A DNA stretch of 32,829 nucleotides. It comes from an uncultured Alsobacter sp. Lineage in GTDB: Bacteria; Pseudomonadota; Alphaproteobacteria; Rhizobiales; Beijerinckiaceae. The DNA lies in contig NZ_CAMFHB010000062.1 of NCBI RefSeq assembly GCF_945952055.1, positions 1 through 32,829 on the forward strand, given 5' to 3'. The notes below the pieces were generated by a model. That model did no database searches, had not been told where the DNA came from, and saw only the letters and a program-made list of their open reading frames with translations. Shown here one piece after another: positions 7,695-16,894 of the stretch; positions within the stretch are counted from its first letter, which is position 1, and the number at the start of each line of letters is the position of its first letter. The position numbers and the translations under genes were made by a program.

Positions 7695-8275
7695 TGCGTC
7701 GGCGCCGTACACTCACCGGCGACGAGCAGGCGCTCTGGTCCCACGTCACGCGCCACGTGGCCCCCCTGAATGGCCGCCTCGCCGAGCCGGCCGTCGAAAC
7801 GCCGCCGCAGCCCGTCAAGGCCGAGCCCGCGCCGTCCGGGAAATCCGTCGCGCCGGTTGCCGCGGCACCCGTCCGTCCGCCTTCGCCGCCACCGGCTCCG
7901 CCCCTCGCTCCGATCGAACGGCGGCTCAAGCAGCGTCTCTCGCGGGGCAGCCAGCCGATCGACGCCGTGATCGACCTGCACGGCATGCGCCAGGCCGAGG
8001 CCCATGACGCGCTGCGCCATTTCATCCTGCGCGGCCAGGCGGCCGGCCACATGGTCGTGCTCGTCGTGACCGGGAAGGGCGGCAGCGCGCCGCAGGAGAG
8101 GGGCGGGCTCTTCGAGGAGCGCGGTGTCCTGCGCCGCGTGGTGCCGCATTGGCTGCGCCTGCCGGACCTGCGCCCGGCGGTGCTGGGCTTCGACGAGGCG
8201 GTGGCCCACCACGGCGGCTCGGGCGCCCTCTACGTTCGCCTGCGCCGGCGCAGCCGAACGGACGCCTGGTCGTGA
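7694..8275 (+). CDS. Smr/MutS2-domain protein (putative nuclease)
   Basis: This 193-residue protein has a disordered Pro/Ala-rich N-terminal half (about 30-75) and a C-terminal Smr domain (about 88-186). The domain shows DLHG (94-97), TGKGG (126-130) and the final GGSGALYVRLRR. Smr domains nick or bind DNA or RNA; in bacteria, members rescue collided ribosomes by mRNA cleavage or act with MutS2. The DLHG motif holds the residues needed for cleavage in studied homologues. The exact target here is unknown. The start overlaps the mltA stop by one base, and its own stop overlaps the next gene (GTGA). The mltA-smr pair is common in Alphaproteobacteria. Confidence 0.88.
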   Translation: MRRRRTLTGDEQALWSHVTRHVAPLNGRLAEPAVETPPQPVKAEPAPSGKSVAPVAAAPVRPPSPPPAPPLAPIERRLKQRLSRGSQPIDAVIDLHGMRQAEAHDALRHFILRGQAAGHMVVLVVTGKGGSAPQERGGLFEERGVLRRVVPHWLRLPDLRPAVLGFDEAVAHHGGSGALYVRLRRRSRTDAWS

Positions 8276-8637
8276 CGCCGTTCGGCGAGCGGCTGCGCGC
8301 GCTGCGCGCCGAGCGCGGGATCGCGCTGATCGACATGGCCCGCGCGCTCGACGTGTCGCCGACCTATCTGTCGGCGCTGGAGCACGGCCGGCGGGGTCGG
8401 CCGAGCTGGGGGTTCGTCCAGCGCGTCATCCAGTATTTCAACGTCATCTGGGACGATGCGGAGGCGCTGCAGCGGCTGGCCGACATGTCCCATCCCCGCG
8501 TCGTCGTCGATACGGCCGGCCTGTCGTCCCGGGCCACGCGGGTCGCCAACCGCCTGTCGCGCAGCATCGCCGAGCTGTCGGACGAGGACCTCGCGGCGCT
8601 CGAGGCCGTTCTGGACAAGGCGTCCGCGGCGCGCTGA
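8272..8637 (+). CDS. Small XRE/Cro-type transcriptional regulator
   Basis: The 121-residue protein has a helix-turn-helix in its first half: FGERLRALRAERGIALIDMARALDVSPTYLSALEHGRRG (about residues 4-42). After it come WGFVQRVIQYFNVIWDDAEALQRLADMS and a helical C-terminal tail (RLSRSIAELSDEDLAALEAVL) that may serve in dimerisation. I use the GTG at 8272, which overlaps the smr stop by 4 bp; upstream codons in this frame overlap smr and are not conserved-looking. It closes the Tim44-mltA-smr run, so it may regulate envelope functions or itself. No operator can be named. Confidence 0.85.
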   Translation: MTPFGERLRALRAERGIALIDMARALDVSPTYLSALEHGRRGRPSWGFVQRVIQYFNVIWDDAEALQRLADMSHPRVVVDTAGLSSRATRVANRLSRSIAELSDEDLAALEAVLDKASAAR

Positions 8638-8723
8638 CCAAGGCGGACCTTGACCCCCGGCGGTCCCGATGCCAGTGAGCGCAACCGAAGCGGCCGGTGC
8701 CCGGCCCGCCCTGAGGAGCATCC

Positions 8724-9722
8724 ATGACCGACCTTCGCTATGACGTCCTCGGCCTCGGCAACGCCATCGTCGATGTGCTGGCCCGAACGGACGAGGCCTT
8801 TCTCCTGGCGAACGAGCTTCACAAGGGCGCCATGCGCCTGATCGACGAGCCGGAAGCCGAGCGTCTCTATGCGGCCATGGGCCCGGCGACGATCATCTCG
8901 GGCGGCTCCGTCGCCAACTCGATCGTCGGCGTCGCGTCCTTCGGCGGACGGGCCGCCTATATCGGCAAGGTCAAGTCGGACGAAGTCGGCCGTCACTTCA
9001 CCCACGACATCCGGGCCAACGGGGTGCATTTCGCCACCAAGCCCGCCGAGGACGGCCCGGCAACGGCCCGCAGCTTCATCCTCGTGACGCCGGACGGCGA
9101 GCGCACGATGAACACCTATCTCGGCGCCTGCCAGAACCTGGCACCGGCCGACGTCGACCAGGAGACCGTCGCCGCCTCCGCCTTCGTCTATCTCGAGGGC
9201 TATCTGTGGGACCGCGAGCACGCCAAGGAGGCCTTCCGCACGGCGGCCGGCATGGCCCACGCGGCGGGCCGCAAGGTCGCGCTCACCTTGTCCGACAGCT
9301 TCTGCGTCGACCGCTTCCGCGACGAGTTCCTCGGCCTGATGCGGGGAGGGGCCCTCGACATCCTCTTCGCCAACGAGCACGAGCTGAAGAGCCTCTACCA
9401 GACGGCGGACTTCGACACGGCCCTGGCGGCGCTGCGCGACGAAAAGGTGCTGGGGGTCGTGACCCGCTCCGCCGAGGGCTGCCTGGTCGTCACCCGTGAC
9501 GAGACCCACGCCGTCCCGGCCTTCCCCATCGAGAAGCTCGTCGACACCACCGGCGCGGGCGACCTCTTCGCCGCGGGGTTCCTGTTCGGCCTTGCCCGCG
9601 ACCGCGACGCGGTGACCTGCGGCCGCCTCGGCGGCCTCGCTGCCGCCGAGATCATCCAGCACGTCGGCGCCCGTCCCGAAGCGAGCCTCAAGGCCCTCGC
9701 CGAGCAGGAAGGCCTGCTCTGA
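8724..9722 (+). CDS. PfkB-family carbohydrate/nucleoside kinase, adenosine kinase-like
   Basis: This 332-residue ribokinase-fold enzyme has VLGLGNAIVDVLA at the N-terminus, GGSVANSIVGVASFGG (60-75, sugar/nucleoside-binding glycines) and the PfkB signature DTTGAGDLFAAGF from residue 274, with D280 as catalytic base. The GGSVANS form and overall length match alphaproteobacterial proteins annotated as adenosine kinase, which would return adenosine to AMP. ahcY, which makes adenosine, lies 15 kb away, so a salvage link is reasonable but inferred. GAGGAG (8712-8717) precedes the ATG. It is 86 bp after the XRE gene and convergent with coaA. Ribokinase or another sugar kinase activity cannot be excluded. 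Confidence 0.82.
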   Translation: MTDLRYDVLGLGNAIVDVLARTDEAFLLANELHKGAMRLIDEPEAERLYAAMGPATIISGGSVANSIVGVASFGGRAAYIGKVKSDEVGRHFTHDIRANGVHFATKPAEDGPATARSFILVTPDGERTMNTYLGACQNLAPADVDQETVAASAFVYLEGYLWDREHAKEAFRTAAGMAHAAGRKVALTLSDSFCVDRFRDEFLGLMRGGALDILFANEHELKSLYQTADFDTALAALRDEKVLGVVTRSAEGCLVVTRDETHAVPAFPIEKLVDTTGAGDLFAAGFLFGLARDRDAVTCGRLGGLAAAEIIQHVGARPEASLKALAEQEGLL

Positions 9723-9757
9723 GGGTCAACGCCTCGCGCCAACGACGAGCCTTCCAA

Positions 9758-9780
9758 CCGACCGGGCCAGCCCCGGTCGG
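9758..9780. terminator. Hairpin between convergent pfkB-type kinase and coaA genes
   Basis: CCGACCGGG (9758-9766) pairs with CCCGGTCGG (9772-9780), a perfect 9-bp stem with a 5-base loop. There is no T-run on either side, so if it ends transcription it may rely on Rho or simply protect mRNA ends. The rest of the 153-bp gap holds nothing I recognise. Confidence 0.45.
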
Positions 9781-9875
9781 GAACATGTGCGAGGGGACGC
9801 GCCGGGGATCCGGGAGCGGATCGGCCCGCGTCCCGCCCGGGTTCAGCGCTCAGTGATTCACGTGAAACACAGCGC

Positions 9876-10844
9876 TCAGAGCTTGCGCAACGCGACCTGC
9901 TCGATGCGGTGGCTGGCGCCCTTGGTCAGCACCAGGTCGGCGCGGGGCCGGGTGGGGAGCACGTTGTCGCGCAGGTTGGGCAGGTTGGTGCGGTGCCAGA
10001 TCCCGCGCGCCGTGGCCTCGGCCTCGGCGTCCGTCAGGTCCGCGTATTTCTTGAAGTAGCTGCGCGGATCGCGGAAGGCGGTTTCGCGCAGCCGCATGAA
10101 GCGCTGCACGTACCACTTCTCGAGCAGATCCTCGTCCGCATCCAGGTAGACCGAGAAGTCGAAGAAGTCCGAGACGAAGGGAACGGCCTTGCCGTCCTTG
10201 CCCATGCGGCTCGGCAGAAGGACGTTGAGGCCCTCGACGATGAGGATGTCCGGCCGGTCGACGCTCACGGTCTCGCCGGGCACCACGTCGTACACGAGAT
10301 GCGAATAGACCGGCGCCTCCACATGGGCGCGGCCCGCCTTCACCTCGGACAGAAAGCGGATCAGGGCCGAGCCGTCATAGCTTTCCGGGAAGCCCTTCTT
10401 CTCCATGATCCCCTCGCGCGAGAGCACGGCATTGGGGTGGAGGAAGCCGTCGGTCGTGACCAACTCGACCTTGGGGGTGTTGGGCCAGCGCGAGAGCAGG
10501 GCGCGCAGCACGCGCGCCGTCGTCGACTTGCCGGCCGAAACCGATCCGGCGATCCCGATGACGTAGGGGACCTTGCCGTCCTCGGCCATCAGGAAGCGCT
10601 GCGTCGCCTTGAACAGGCCCTGCGTGGCGGCGACGTAGAGCGAGAGCAGGCGCGACAGCGGCAGGTAGATCGCCACCACCTCCTCGAGCGAGATCGGGTC
10701 GTTGAGAGACTGGATCCGCATCAGGTCGTCGACGGTCAGGGTGAGGGGCGTGTCGGCGCGCAGCGCCGCCCACTCGTTGCGGCTGAACACGCGGAAGGCG
10801 GAGTAGTCCTCCTGCCCCTGGCCGATGGCAACGCGGGCGTCCAT
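9876..10844 (-). CDS. coaA: Type I pantothenate kinase
   Basis: This enzyme catalyses the first and rate-setting step of CoA synthesis, ATP-dependent phosphorylation of pantothenate. The 322-residue protein has the P-loop GSVSAGKS (100-107), [25 protein letters not shown], and the region [13 protein letters not shown] typical of bacterial CoaA. The E. coli enzyme is feedback-inhibited by CoA; the same is likely here but not readable directly. It follows hisE by 27 bp on the same strand, so it is the last gene of the histidine operon, an arrangement seen in other Hyphomicrobiales. Confidence 0.96.
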   Translation of the reverse strand: MDARVAIGQGQEDYSAFRVFSRNEWAALRADTPLTLTVDDLMRIQSLNDPISLEEVVAIYLPLSRLLSLYVAATQGLFKATQRFLMAEDGKVPYVIGIAGSVSAGKSTTARVLRALLSRWPNTPKVELVTTDGFLHPNAVLSREGIMEKKGFPESYDGSALIRFLSEVKAGRAHVEAPVYSHLVYDVVPGETVSVDRPDILIVEGLNVLLPSRMGKDGKAVPFVSDFFDFSVYLDADEDLLEKWYVQRFMRLRETAFRDPRSYFKKYADLTDAEAEATARGIWHRTNLPNLRDNVLPTRPRADLVLTKGASHRIEQVALRKL

Positions 10845-10871
10845 GGGTACTGTCCTGATCGACGGCGGCGA

Positions 10872-11192
10872 TCAGCCGGCCGGGCGCGAGGCCTTTTCCT
10901 GAAGACCGGACTGCGCCGTGCGCCGCTCCAGCTCCGAGACCACATCCTGCAATGCAATACCGCGTGTGCGAAGTACGACCAACAGATGATACAGCACGTC
11001 GGCGCTTTCCATGACGAGCGCCTTTCGGTCGCCCTCGACGGCGGCGATCACCGCCTCGACCGCTTCCTCGCCCAGTTTCTTCGCCGCGTAGGCGGGCCCC
11101 TTCTGGACGAGCTTGGCCGTATAGGATTCCTCGGCCGATGCCGTGGCCCGGACGGCGAGGAAATTCTCGAGATCGGAGAGCGAGAAGGCCAT
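10872..11192 (-). CDS. hisE: Phosphoribosyl-ATP pyrophosphatase
   Basis: This enzyme performs the second step of histidine synthesis, hydrolysing phosphoribosyl-ATP to phosphoribosyl-AMP. The 106-residue all-helical protein shows the metal-binding [11 protein letters not shown] and [13 protein letters not shown] helices of the MazG-like fold. It is a stand-alone HisE, not fused to HisI; hisI is not in the window. The ATG overlaps the hisF stop by one base (TGATG). Confidence 0.95.
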   Translation of the reverse strand: MAFSLSDLENFLAVRATASAEESYTAKLVQKGPAYAAKKLGEEAVEAVIAAVEGDRKALVMESADVLYHLLVVLRTRGIALQDVVSELERRTAQSGLQEKASRPAG

Positions 11193-11965
11193 CAGTCCAT
11201 CCTCACCGGCAGACCTGCGGACGCCAGGCGCTCCTTGGCCTCGCGGATCGTGTGTTCGCCGAAATGGAAGATCGAGGCGGCGAGGACGGCGCTGGCATGC
11301 CCGTCGCGCACGCCGTCGACCAGGTGGTCGAGATGTCCCACGCCGCCGGAGGCGATGACCGGGACCGGCACGGCGTCGGCGATGGCCCGGGTCAGGGCCA
11401 CGTCATAGCCGATCTTGGTGCCGTCGCGGTCCATGGAGGTGAGCAGGATCTCGCCCGCGCCCAGCTCGCAGACCTCTTCCGCATAGGCGATCGCGTCGAG
11501 GCCGGTCGGGCGACGCCCGCCATGGGTGAAGATTTCCCAGCGGTCGGGCTCGCCGTCCGCCGAGACGCGCTTGGCGTCGATCGCCACGACGATGCACTGG
11601 ACGCCGAACTTCTCGGCGGCGCGCCGCACGAACTGCCGGTCGTTCACGGCGGCCGTGTTGATCGACACCTTGTCCGCGCCGGCAAGCAGCAGGTTGCGGA
11701 TGTCGTCGACGGTGCGGACGCCTCCGCCCACCGTGAGCGGCATGAAGCAGGCCTCGGCCGTCCGGGTCACGACGTCGAGCAGCGTGCCCCGGTTCTCGTG
11801 GCTGGCGGTGATGTCGAGGAAGCAGAGCTCGTCGGCGCCGGCCTTGTCATAGGCGATGGCGCTCTCGACCGGATCGCCGGCATCCCGGAGATCCAGGAAC
11901 TGCACGCCTTTCACCACTCGCCCGTCCTTGACGTCCAGGCACGGGATCACGCGGACCTTAAGCAT
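11192..11965 (-). CDS. hisF: Imidazole glycerol phosphate synthase, cyclase subunit
   Basis: HisF takes ammonia from HisH to convert PRFAR into imidazole glycerol phosphate and AICAR. This 257-residue TIM barrel starts [21 protein letters not shown], with the catalytic Asp at position 11, and contains [28 protein letters not shown] and [14 protein letters not shown], which holds the second catalytic Asp. The ATG at 11965 gives the standard N-terminus; the frame stays open further upstream. It overlaps the 3' end of hisA by 8 bp and the hisE start by one base. Confidence 0.96.
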   Translation of the reverse strand: MLKVRVIPCLDVKDGRVVKGVQFLDLRDAGDPVESAIAYDKAGADELCFLDITASHENRGTLLDVVTRTAEACFMPLTVGGGVRTVDDIRNLLLAGADKVSINTAAVNDRQFVRRAAEKFGVQCIVVAIDAKRVSADGEPDRWEIFTHGGRRPTGLDAIAYAEEVCELGAGEILLTSMDRDGTKIGYDVALTRAIADAVPVPVIASGGVGHLDHLVDGVRDGHASAVLAASIFHFGEHTIREAKERLASAGLPVRMD

Positions 11966-12695
11966 CGGCCGCCTCCCGGATGAGGGCGAGAGCCTCTGTC
12001 GGGTCGAGCCGGCCATCGTAGAGCGCACGGCCGGAAATGGCGCCCTCGAGGACGGCGCAATCGGGTTCGAGCAGGCGCTTCACGTCCTCGATCGAGGCCA
12101 ATCCACCCGACGCGATCACCGGGATGCCGACGGCATTGGCCAGCGCCAGCGTCGCCTCGATGTTGAGGCCCTTCAGCACGCCGTCGCGGGCGATGTCGGT
12201 GTAGACGATGGCGGCGACGCCGACGTCCTCGAAGCGGCGGCCGAGATCCTCGGCGGACATCTCCGACAGGCGGGCCCAGCCCTCCACGGCGACGCGGCCG
12301 TCCTTGGCGTCGATGCCGACGGCGATCCGGCCGGGGAAGCGGCGGGCCGCCTCGCGGACGAACTCGGGATCGCGCACCGCGGCGGTGCCGATGATCACGC
12401 GGCGGATGCCGTGGGTCAGCCAGCCCTCGACGGTCTTCATGTCGCGAATGCCGCCGCCGAGCTGCGCCGGCACGCCGACCCGCGCCAGGATGGCCTCCAC
12501 CGCCGCCGCGTTCATCGGCTTGCCGGCGAAGGCGCCGTCCAGGTCGACGAGATGCAGCCACGGAAAGCCCTGGTCCTCGAAGGCCTTGGCCTGCGCGGCG
12601 GGATCGTCGTTGAACACCGTGGCCTGCGCCATGTCGCCTTGTACCAGGCGGACGCAGCGACCCTCCTTGAGGTCGATCGCAGGAAACAGGATCAC
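11958..12695 (-). CDS. hisA: ProFAR isomerase (phosphoribosylformimino-AICAR ribotide isomerase)
   Basis: HisA isomerises ProFAR to PRFAR in histidine synthesis. The 245-residue TIM barrel begins at a GTG (12695) as [20 protein letters not shown], with the catalytic D8. Later motifs are [23 protein letters not shown] and [12 protein letters not shown], with the second catalytic Asp. The GTG overlaps the hisH stop (GTGA). Upstream codons in this frame belong to the hisH region and are excluded. Confidence 0.96.
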   Translation of the reverse strand: MILFPAIDLKEGRCVRLVQGDMAQATVFNDDPAAQAKAFEDQGFPWLHLVDLDGAFAGKPMNAAAVEAILARVGVPAQLGGGIRDMKTVEGWLTHGIRRVIIGTAAVRDPEFVREAARRFPGRIAVGIDAKDGRVAVEGWARLSEMSAEDLGRRFEDVGVAAIVYTDIARDGVLKGLNIEATLALANAVGIPVIASGGLASIEDVKRLLEPDCAVLEGAISGRALYDGRLDPTEALALIREAADA

Positions 12696-13345
12696 GGGCG
12701 CCACCTGAGGAAATTGGTGATGAGGGCGAGCCCGAGCTTCTGGCTCTTTTCGGGATGGAACTGCGTGCCGACCACGTTGTCGCGGCCAACCACGGCGGTG
12801 ATCGGGCCGCCGTATTCGGTCTCGGCCACCACGTCGGCGCGCTGCGCGGCCGCAAGATGGTAGGAGTGCACGAAATAGGCGTGCCACCCGTCCGGCCCGG
12901 TCGGAATGCCCGACAGCAGCGCGTGGTCGCGGCACAGGGACAGCGTGTTCCAGCCCATGTGCGGGATCTTGAGCGACGGATCATTCGGCTCGATCAGCGT
13001 CACGTCGCCGGGGATCCAGCCGAGCCCCGTGCTCGTGACGTATTCGAGGCCGCGGGCCGCCATGAGCTGCATGCCGACGCAGATGCCGAGGAACGGCCGC
13101 CCGCGCCGCCGAACGGCCTCTTCCAGCGCGTCCACCATGCCGGTGACGCCGTCGAGGCCGGCGCGGCAGTCGGCGAAAGCGCCGACGCCGGGCAGGACGA
13201 TACGCTCGGCCGCCAGCACGGCGGCCGGGTCGCTCGTGACCTGGATCGTGGTCGCGAGGCCCGCCTCGCGCGCCGCGCGCTCGAAGGCCTTCTGGGCCGA
13301 GTGCAGGTTGCCCGAGCCGTAGTCGATGATGGCGACAGTGCTCAT
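12692..13345 (-). CDS. hisH: Imidazole glycerol phosphate synthase, glutaminase subunit
   Basis: HisH hydrolyses glutamine and channels ammonia to HisF. This 217-residue class I glutamine amidotransferase shows [11 protein letters not shown] at the start, the oxyanion strand [10 protein letters not shown], the nucleophile C89 in GICVGMQLM, and H197 and E199 in TQFHPEKS, which completes the triad. It is coupled to hisA downstream (GTGA) and starts within the stop of the DUF2628 gene (4-bp overlap). Confidence 0.97.
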   Translation of the reverse strand: MSTVAIIDYGSGNLHSAQKAFERAAREAGLATTIQVTSDPAAVLAAERIVLPGVGAFADCRAGLDGVTGMVDALEEAVRRRGRPFLGICVGMQLMAARGLEYVTSTGLGWIPGDVTLIEPNDPSLKIPHMGWNTLSLCRDHALLSGIPTGPDGWHAYFVHSYHLAAAQRADVVAETEYGGPITAVVGRDNVVGTQFHPEKSQKLGLALITNFLRWRP

Positions 13346-13839
13346 GACCGCCCTGCCTCCGGGAACAGCCCCAGCACGGCCGGCGCCGCATAGGTACCTC
13401 GCCCGGACGCCGGGGCGGCCGGGGCCACACCCGTCGGGACGGCCGCGTCGGTCGGCGAAGCCAGCCAGCGATCGGCGAAGCGGCGCGCCGCCTCATCCTC
13501 GTCGGCGCCCGTCGCGACGCCGGCCAGCGGCAGCCCGCGCCGGGACAGTCCACGGCTCTTCAGTTCGGCGGCGAACACGCCGACGCCGAGTCCCAGCAGC
13601 GCCTGCAGCGCGAAGGTGAGCTGATCCGGCAGGGAGAGGAGCGTATCCGCCACCGCGACAGCCACCGTGGCCGCCAGGACGACGAGGAACGGCAGCCAGA
13701 GCCGGTTGAACAGCAGCCAGACCAGCGGAACGAGGAAGGCAAGCCAGTGAAAGCGGTCCTTCACCAGGACCATGCGGTCCAGTCCGTCCGCGGAGCCGGG
13801 ACGCGCCTCCGCGGGAAGGTGGACGAGATAGGACACCAT
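13342..13839 (-). CDS. DUF2628 membrane protein within the histidine operon
   Basis: This 165-residue protein starts [35 protein letters not shown] and has two or three hydrophobic segments ([32 protein letters not shown], then [20 protein letters not shown]). The C-terminal 70 residues are Ala/Pro-rich, with [12 protein letters not shown]. The opening and the [14 protein letters not shown] segment fit DUF2628, a family found between hisB and hisH in many Hyphomicrobiales. Its function is unknown. It lies 9 bp after hisB and overlaps hisH by 4 bp, so it is made together with the histidine enzymes. Confidence 0.8.
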   Translation of the reverse strand: MVSYLVHLPAEARPGSADGLDRMVLVKDRFHWLAFLVPLVWLLFNRLWLPFLVVLAATVAVAVADTLLSLPDQLTFALQALLGLGVGVFAAELKSRGLSRRGLPLAGVATGADEDEAARRFADRWLASPTDAAVPTGVAPAAPASGRGTYAAPAVLGLFPEAGRS

Positions 13840-13848
13840 GACGACGCC

Positions 13849-14436
13849 TCAGAGACTGCCCTTGGTCGAGGGTACGCGACCCTCTTCGCGCGGATCGAGG
13901 GAGCAGGCCTCACGCAAGGCGCGGGCCAGACCCTTGTAACAGCTCTCCGCGATATGATGGGCGTTGTCGCCGTAGAGCGTCTCGACGTGCAGCGTGATGC
14001 CGCCGTTCATGGCGAAGGCCTGGAACCACTCGCGCACGAGTTCGGTATCGAACGTGCCGATCTTTTCCCGCGGGAACTCCGTCCGGAAGACCAGAAAGGG
14101 CCGGCCGGAGATGTCGATCGACACGCGGCTGAGAGTCTCATCCATGGGCAGGTGCACGCTGGAATAGCGGCGGATGCCGCGCTTGTCGCCGAGCGCCTGG
14201 AGGAAGGCCTGGCCGAGCGCGATCCCCACGTCCTCGACCGTGTGGTGCTGGTCCACGTGTAGATCGCCCGTGCAGCGGGCGGTGATGTCGAACAGGGCGT
14301 GGCGGGCGAGCAGTTCCAGCATGTGGTCGAGGAAACCGACGCCGGTCGCAATCTCCGACCGGCCGGTACCGTCGATGGCGATGCTGACCGAGACGTCCGT
14401 CTCGGCCGTCTTGCGCGACAGGCTCGCGGCACGCAT
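13849..14436 (-). CDS. hisB: Imidazoleglycerol-phosphate dehydratase
   Basis: This manganese enzyme dehydrates imidazole glycerol phosphate to imidazole acetol phosphate. The 195-residue protein is the monofunctional form, with no phosphatase domain. Metal-binding motifs are HHTVE (64-68) and AHHIAE (159-164), and [15 protein letters not shown] precedes them. The ATG at 14436 follows a strong GAGGAG ribosome site about 6 bp upstream; the long open frame beyond it runs antisense to hslV and is not used. It is the first gene of the leftward operon hisB-DUF2628-hisH-hisA-hisF-hisE-coaA. Confidence 0.95.
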   Translation of the reverse strand: MRAASLSRKTAETDVSVSIAIDGTGRSEIATGVGFLDHMLELLARHALFDITARCTGDLHVDQHHTVEDVGIALGQAFLQALGDKRGIRRYSSVHLPMDETLSRVSIDISGRPFLVFRTEFPREKIGTFDTELVREWFQAFAMNGGITLHVETLYGDNAHHIAESCYKGLARALREACSLDPREEGRVPSTKGSL

Positions 14437-14570
14437 GGAATTCTCCTCGCCCCGGGCTCGGGCCCGGCAGGAATGGGCAACGGACGGGCTTCTAGCAACT
14501 CGCGTGCCCGAATACCACCTCGGTTGCCTCATGACTGTGCAGCATGGCTGGTGTCCTGTCACCAAGCCTC

Positions 14571-14599
14571 CTTGGTGGCGCGGCCGGGCTTGCCTACAT
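14571..14599 (+). promoter_or_regulatory. Candidate sigma-32 (heat-shock) promoter of hslVU
   Basis: CTTG (14571-14574) and CCTACAT (14593-14599) are separated by 18 bp. This resembles alphaproteobacterial RpoH promoters, which have a CTTG -35 core and a CC-TAT-like -10. Transcription would start near 14606, about 40 bp before hslV. The -35 lies in a perfect 6-bp dyad (ACCAAG at 14561-14566 with CTTGGT at 14571-14576). Assignment is by pattern only. Confidence 0.5.
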
Positions 14600-14646
14600 G
14601 AAGGGCTCGCAGGTAACGCTCCGCCGGCGGGTGGAGGGAGAAAGCC

Positions 14647-15201
14647 ATGGCCGAACACGACGACAAGCGCTGGCGCGCCACGACGATCCTGATGGTGCGG
14701 AAGGGCGGGCGCGTCGTCATCGGCGGCGACGGCCAGGTGAGCCTCGGCCAGACGGTGATGAAGGGCAACGCCCGCAAGGTGCGCCGGTTGGGCAAGGGGG
14801 ACGTGATCATCGGCTTCGCCGGCGCCACCGCCGACGCGTTCACCCTGTTCGAGCGGCTGGAGGCCAAGCTCGAGCAATATCCCGGGCAGCTGATGCGGGC
14901 CTGCGTCGAACTCGCCAAGGACTGGCGCACCGACCGCTACCTGCGCCGCCTGGAAGCCATGATGCTCGTCGCCGACCGCAAGGTGGGCCTGGTGCTGTCG
15001 GGCAACGGCGACGTGCTCGAGCCCAACGACGGCGTCATGGCCATCGGCTCGGGCGGCAATTACGCGCTCGCCGCGGCCCGCGCCCTGGTCGACACCGAAC
15101 TCGACGCCGAGGCGATCGTGCGCAAAAGCCTGGGCATCGCCGCCGACATCTGCGTCTACACGAATTCCAATCTCACCATCGAGAGCCTGGACACGGAATG
15201 A
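14647..15201 (+). CDS. hslV: ATP-dependent protease subunit HslV (ClpQ)
   Basis: HslV is the proteolytic core of the two-component HslUV protease, a dodecamer that degrades misfolded proteins. The 184-residue protein carries [26 protein letters not shown]. By analogy with E. coli the catalytic Thr is T12, so an 11-residue propeptide ([11 protein letters not shown]) would be removed. [21 protein letters not shown] and [15 protein letters not shown] are standard family blocks. GGAGGGAG (14633-14640) precedes the ATG. The stop overlaps hslU (ATGA). Heat-shock control is suggested by the promoter upstream. Confidence 0.97.
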   Translation: MAEHDDKRWRATTILMVRKGGRVVIGGDGQVSLGQTVMKGNARKVRRLGKGDVIIGFAGATADAFTLFERLEAKLEQYPGQLMRACVELAKDWRTDRYLRRLEAMMLVADRKVGLVLSGNGDVLEPNDGVMAIGSGGNYALAAARALVDTELDAEAIVRKSLGIAADICVYTNSNLTIESLDTE

Positions 15202-16505
15202 CCACCTTCTCACCGCGCGAGATCGTCTCCGAGCTCGACCGCTTCATCGTCGGCCAGCGCGACGCCAAGCGCGCGGTGGCCATCGCCCTGCGCAACCGCT
15301 GGCGCCGCCAGCAGCTCACCGGGCCGATGCGCGAGGAGGTGCTGCCGAAGAACATCCTGATGATCGGCCCCACCGGCTGCGGCAAGACGGAGATTTCCCG
15401 CCGTCTCGCAAGGCTGGCCGGTGCGCCCTTCCTCAAGGTCGAGGCCACCAAGTTCACGGAAGTCGGCTATGTCGGCCGCGACGTCGAGCAGATCGTCCGC
15501 GACCTCGTCGAGGTGGGCATCGGCCTCGTGCGCGAGGCGCGCCGCAAGGACGTCGAGGCCCGTGCCGAGAAGGCGGCCGAGGAGCGCGTCCTCGACGCGC
15601 TGGTCGGTCCCGGCTCGAGCGCTGCCACCCGCGACAGCTTCCGCCGCAAGCTGCGCGCCGGCGAACTCGACGACAAGGAGGTCGAGATCGAGTTCCAGCA
15701 GGCCTCGGGCGGGATGCCGATGTTCGAGCTGCCGAACATGCCGGGCGCCTCGGTGGGGGCGATCTCCATCGGCGACATCTTCGGCAAGGCCATGGGCGGG
15801 CGCACCAAGGCCCGCCGGCTGACCGTGGCGGAAGCCCGCGACCCCCTGGTGGCGGAGGAAAGCGACAAGCTCCTGGACCAGGACCAGATCGTCGCCGAGG
15901 CCATTCGGCAGGTCGAGGACAACGGCATCGTCTTCCTCGACGAGATCGACAAGATCTGCGCCCGCGAGGGCAGGGGCGGGGCGGACGTCTCCCGCGAGGG
16001 GGTGCAGCGCGACCTGCTGCCGCTGATCGAGGGCACGACGGTGTCGACCAAGCATGGCCCGGTGAAGACGGACCACGTCCTGTTCATCGCGTCCGGCGCC
16101 TTCCACGTGTCCAAGCCATCCGACCTGTTGCCGGAACTGCAAGGCCGCCTGCCCATCCGCGTCGAGCTGAACTCGCTCGACGAGGCCGATTTCCGGCGCA
16201 TCCTCACGGACACCGAGGCGAGCCTCGTGAAGCAGTACGTGGCGCTCCTGGCGACCGAAGGCGTGACGCTGGGCTTTGCCGACGATGCCATCGACGCGGT
16301 GGCGCGCATCGCCGTGCAGGTCAACTCCAGCGTCGAGAACATCGGGGCCCGGCGCCTGCAGACGGTGATGGAGCGAATCCTCGACGAGATCTCCTTCACC
16401 GCGCCCGACCGGGCCGGCGAAACGATCACCATCGATGGGACCTACGTGGACAAGGCGGTGGGGGATCTCGCCAAGAACGCGGATCTGAGCCGGTTCGTGC
16501 TGTAG
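15198..16505 (+). CDS. hslU: ATP-dependent protease ATPase subunit HslU (ClpY)
   Basis: This AAA+ unfoldase feeds substrates into HslV. The 435-residue protein shows [17 protein letters not shown] at the start, Walker A GPTGCGKT (57-64), the pore loop GYVGRD (90-95), the inserted I-domain (about 110-235) and Walker B VFLDEIDK (245-252). Sensor and C-terminal regions include [23 protein letters not shown]. The last residues (DLSRFVL) match the C-terminal tail that docks between HslV subunits. Its ATG overlaps the hslV stop by 4 bp, and both are made from one transcript. Confidence 0.97.
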   Translation: MTTFSPREIVSELDRFIVGQRDAKRAVAIALRNRWRRQQLTGPMREEVLPKNILMIGPTGCGKTEISRRLARLAGAPFLKVEATKFTEVGYVGRDVEQIVRDLVEVGIGLVREARRKDVEARAEKAAEERVLDALVGPGSSAATRDSFRRKLRAGELDDKEVEIEFQQASGGMPMFELPNMPGASVGAISIGDIFGKAMGGRTKARRLTVAEARDPLVAEESDKLLDQDQIVAEAIRQVEDNGIVFLDEIDKICAREGRGGADVSREGVQRDLLPLIEGTTVSTKHGPVKTDHVLFIASGAFHVSKPSDLLPELQGRLPIRVELNSLDEADFRRILTDTEASLVKQYVALLATEGVTLGFADDAIDAVARIAVQVNSSVENIGARRLQTVMERILDEISFTAPDRAGETITIDGTYVDKAVGDLAKNADLSRFVL

Positions 16506-16571
16506 CGGGTCCGCTCACGTTTCCACGATCGAGCTTACAATTCGGCAACCCATGGGGGCTATCCTGCCCTT

Positions 16572-16775
16572 ATGACGACCGGACCCGCCGATATCGCCGC
16601 CTCGCTGATCAGCGCCCAGCAGGACCTGCTCACGCAGCGGGCGGGCTATGCCGTGATCAAGGCCCAGAATCAGGCCGAGCAGCAGCTGATCGCGATGATC
16701 GACAAGTCCGTGGAGGCCTCGGCGCCGCCGTCGCCCGCTCCCGGCACCGGGCTCGTGGTCGACCGCCAGGCGTGA
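16572..16775 (+). CDS. Small YjfB-like protein (putative motility family)
   Basis: The 67-residue protein reads MTTGPADIAASLISAQQDLLTQ, then AGYAVIKAQNQAEQQLIAMID and a Pro/Ser tail ending GTGLVVDRQA. The layout (ISAQQ helix, AVIKAQ helix, PGTG...D..A end) resembles the small YjfB family, annotated as putative motility proteins without a firm function. There is no signal peptide or membrane helix. It lies 66 bp after hslU, with no clear ribosome site before the ATG. It could be co-transcribed with hslVU. No flagellar gene is in the window. Confidence 0.55.
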   Translation: MTTGPADIAASLISAQQDLLTQRAGYAVIKAQNQAEQQLIAMIDKSVEASAPPSPAPGTGLVVDRQA

Positions 16776-16816
16776 CGCTGCGGCGAAAGACGCGGCCACA
16801 CCCCCGCCGCACCGGC

Positions 16817-16844
16817 TTCACAAGGGCGTCACGCTCCTTATAGA
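16817..16844 (+). promoter_or_regulatory. Candidate sigma-70-type promoter of the HNH gene
   Basis: TTCACA (16817-16822) and TATAGA (16839-16844) are 16 bp apart and match the -35 and -10 consensus at 5 and 4 of 6 positions. Transcription would start near 16850. That is downstream of the ATG at 16847 and upstream of the GTG at 16895, which supports the GTG as the true start. Confidence 0.45.
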
Positions 16845-16894
16845 CTGTGAATCGGGACGGATATGTCCCGTCGCGGTCGAAGGAGTCGGTCTCG

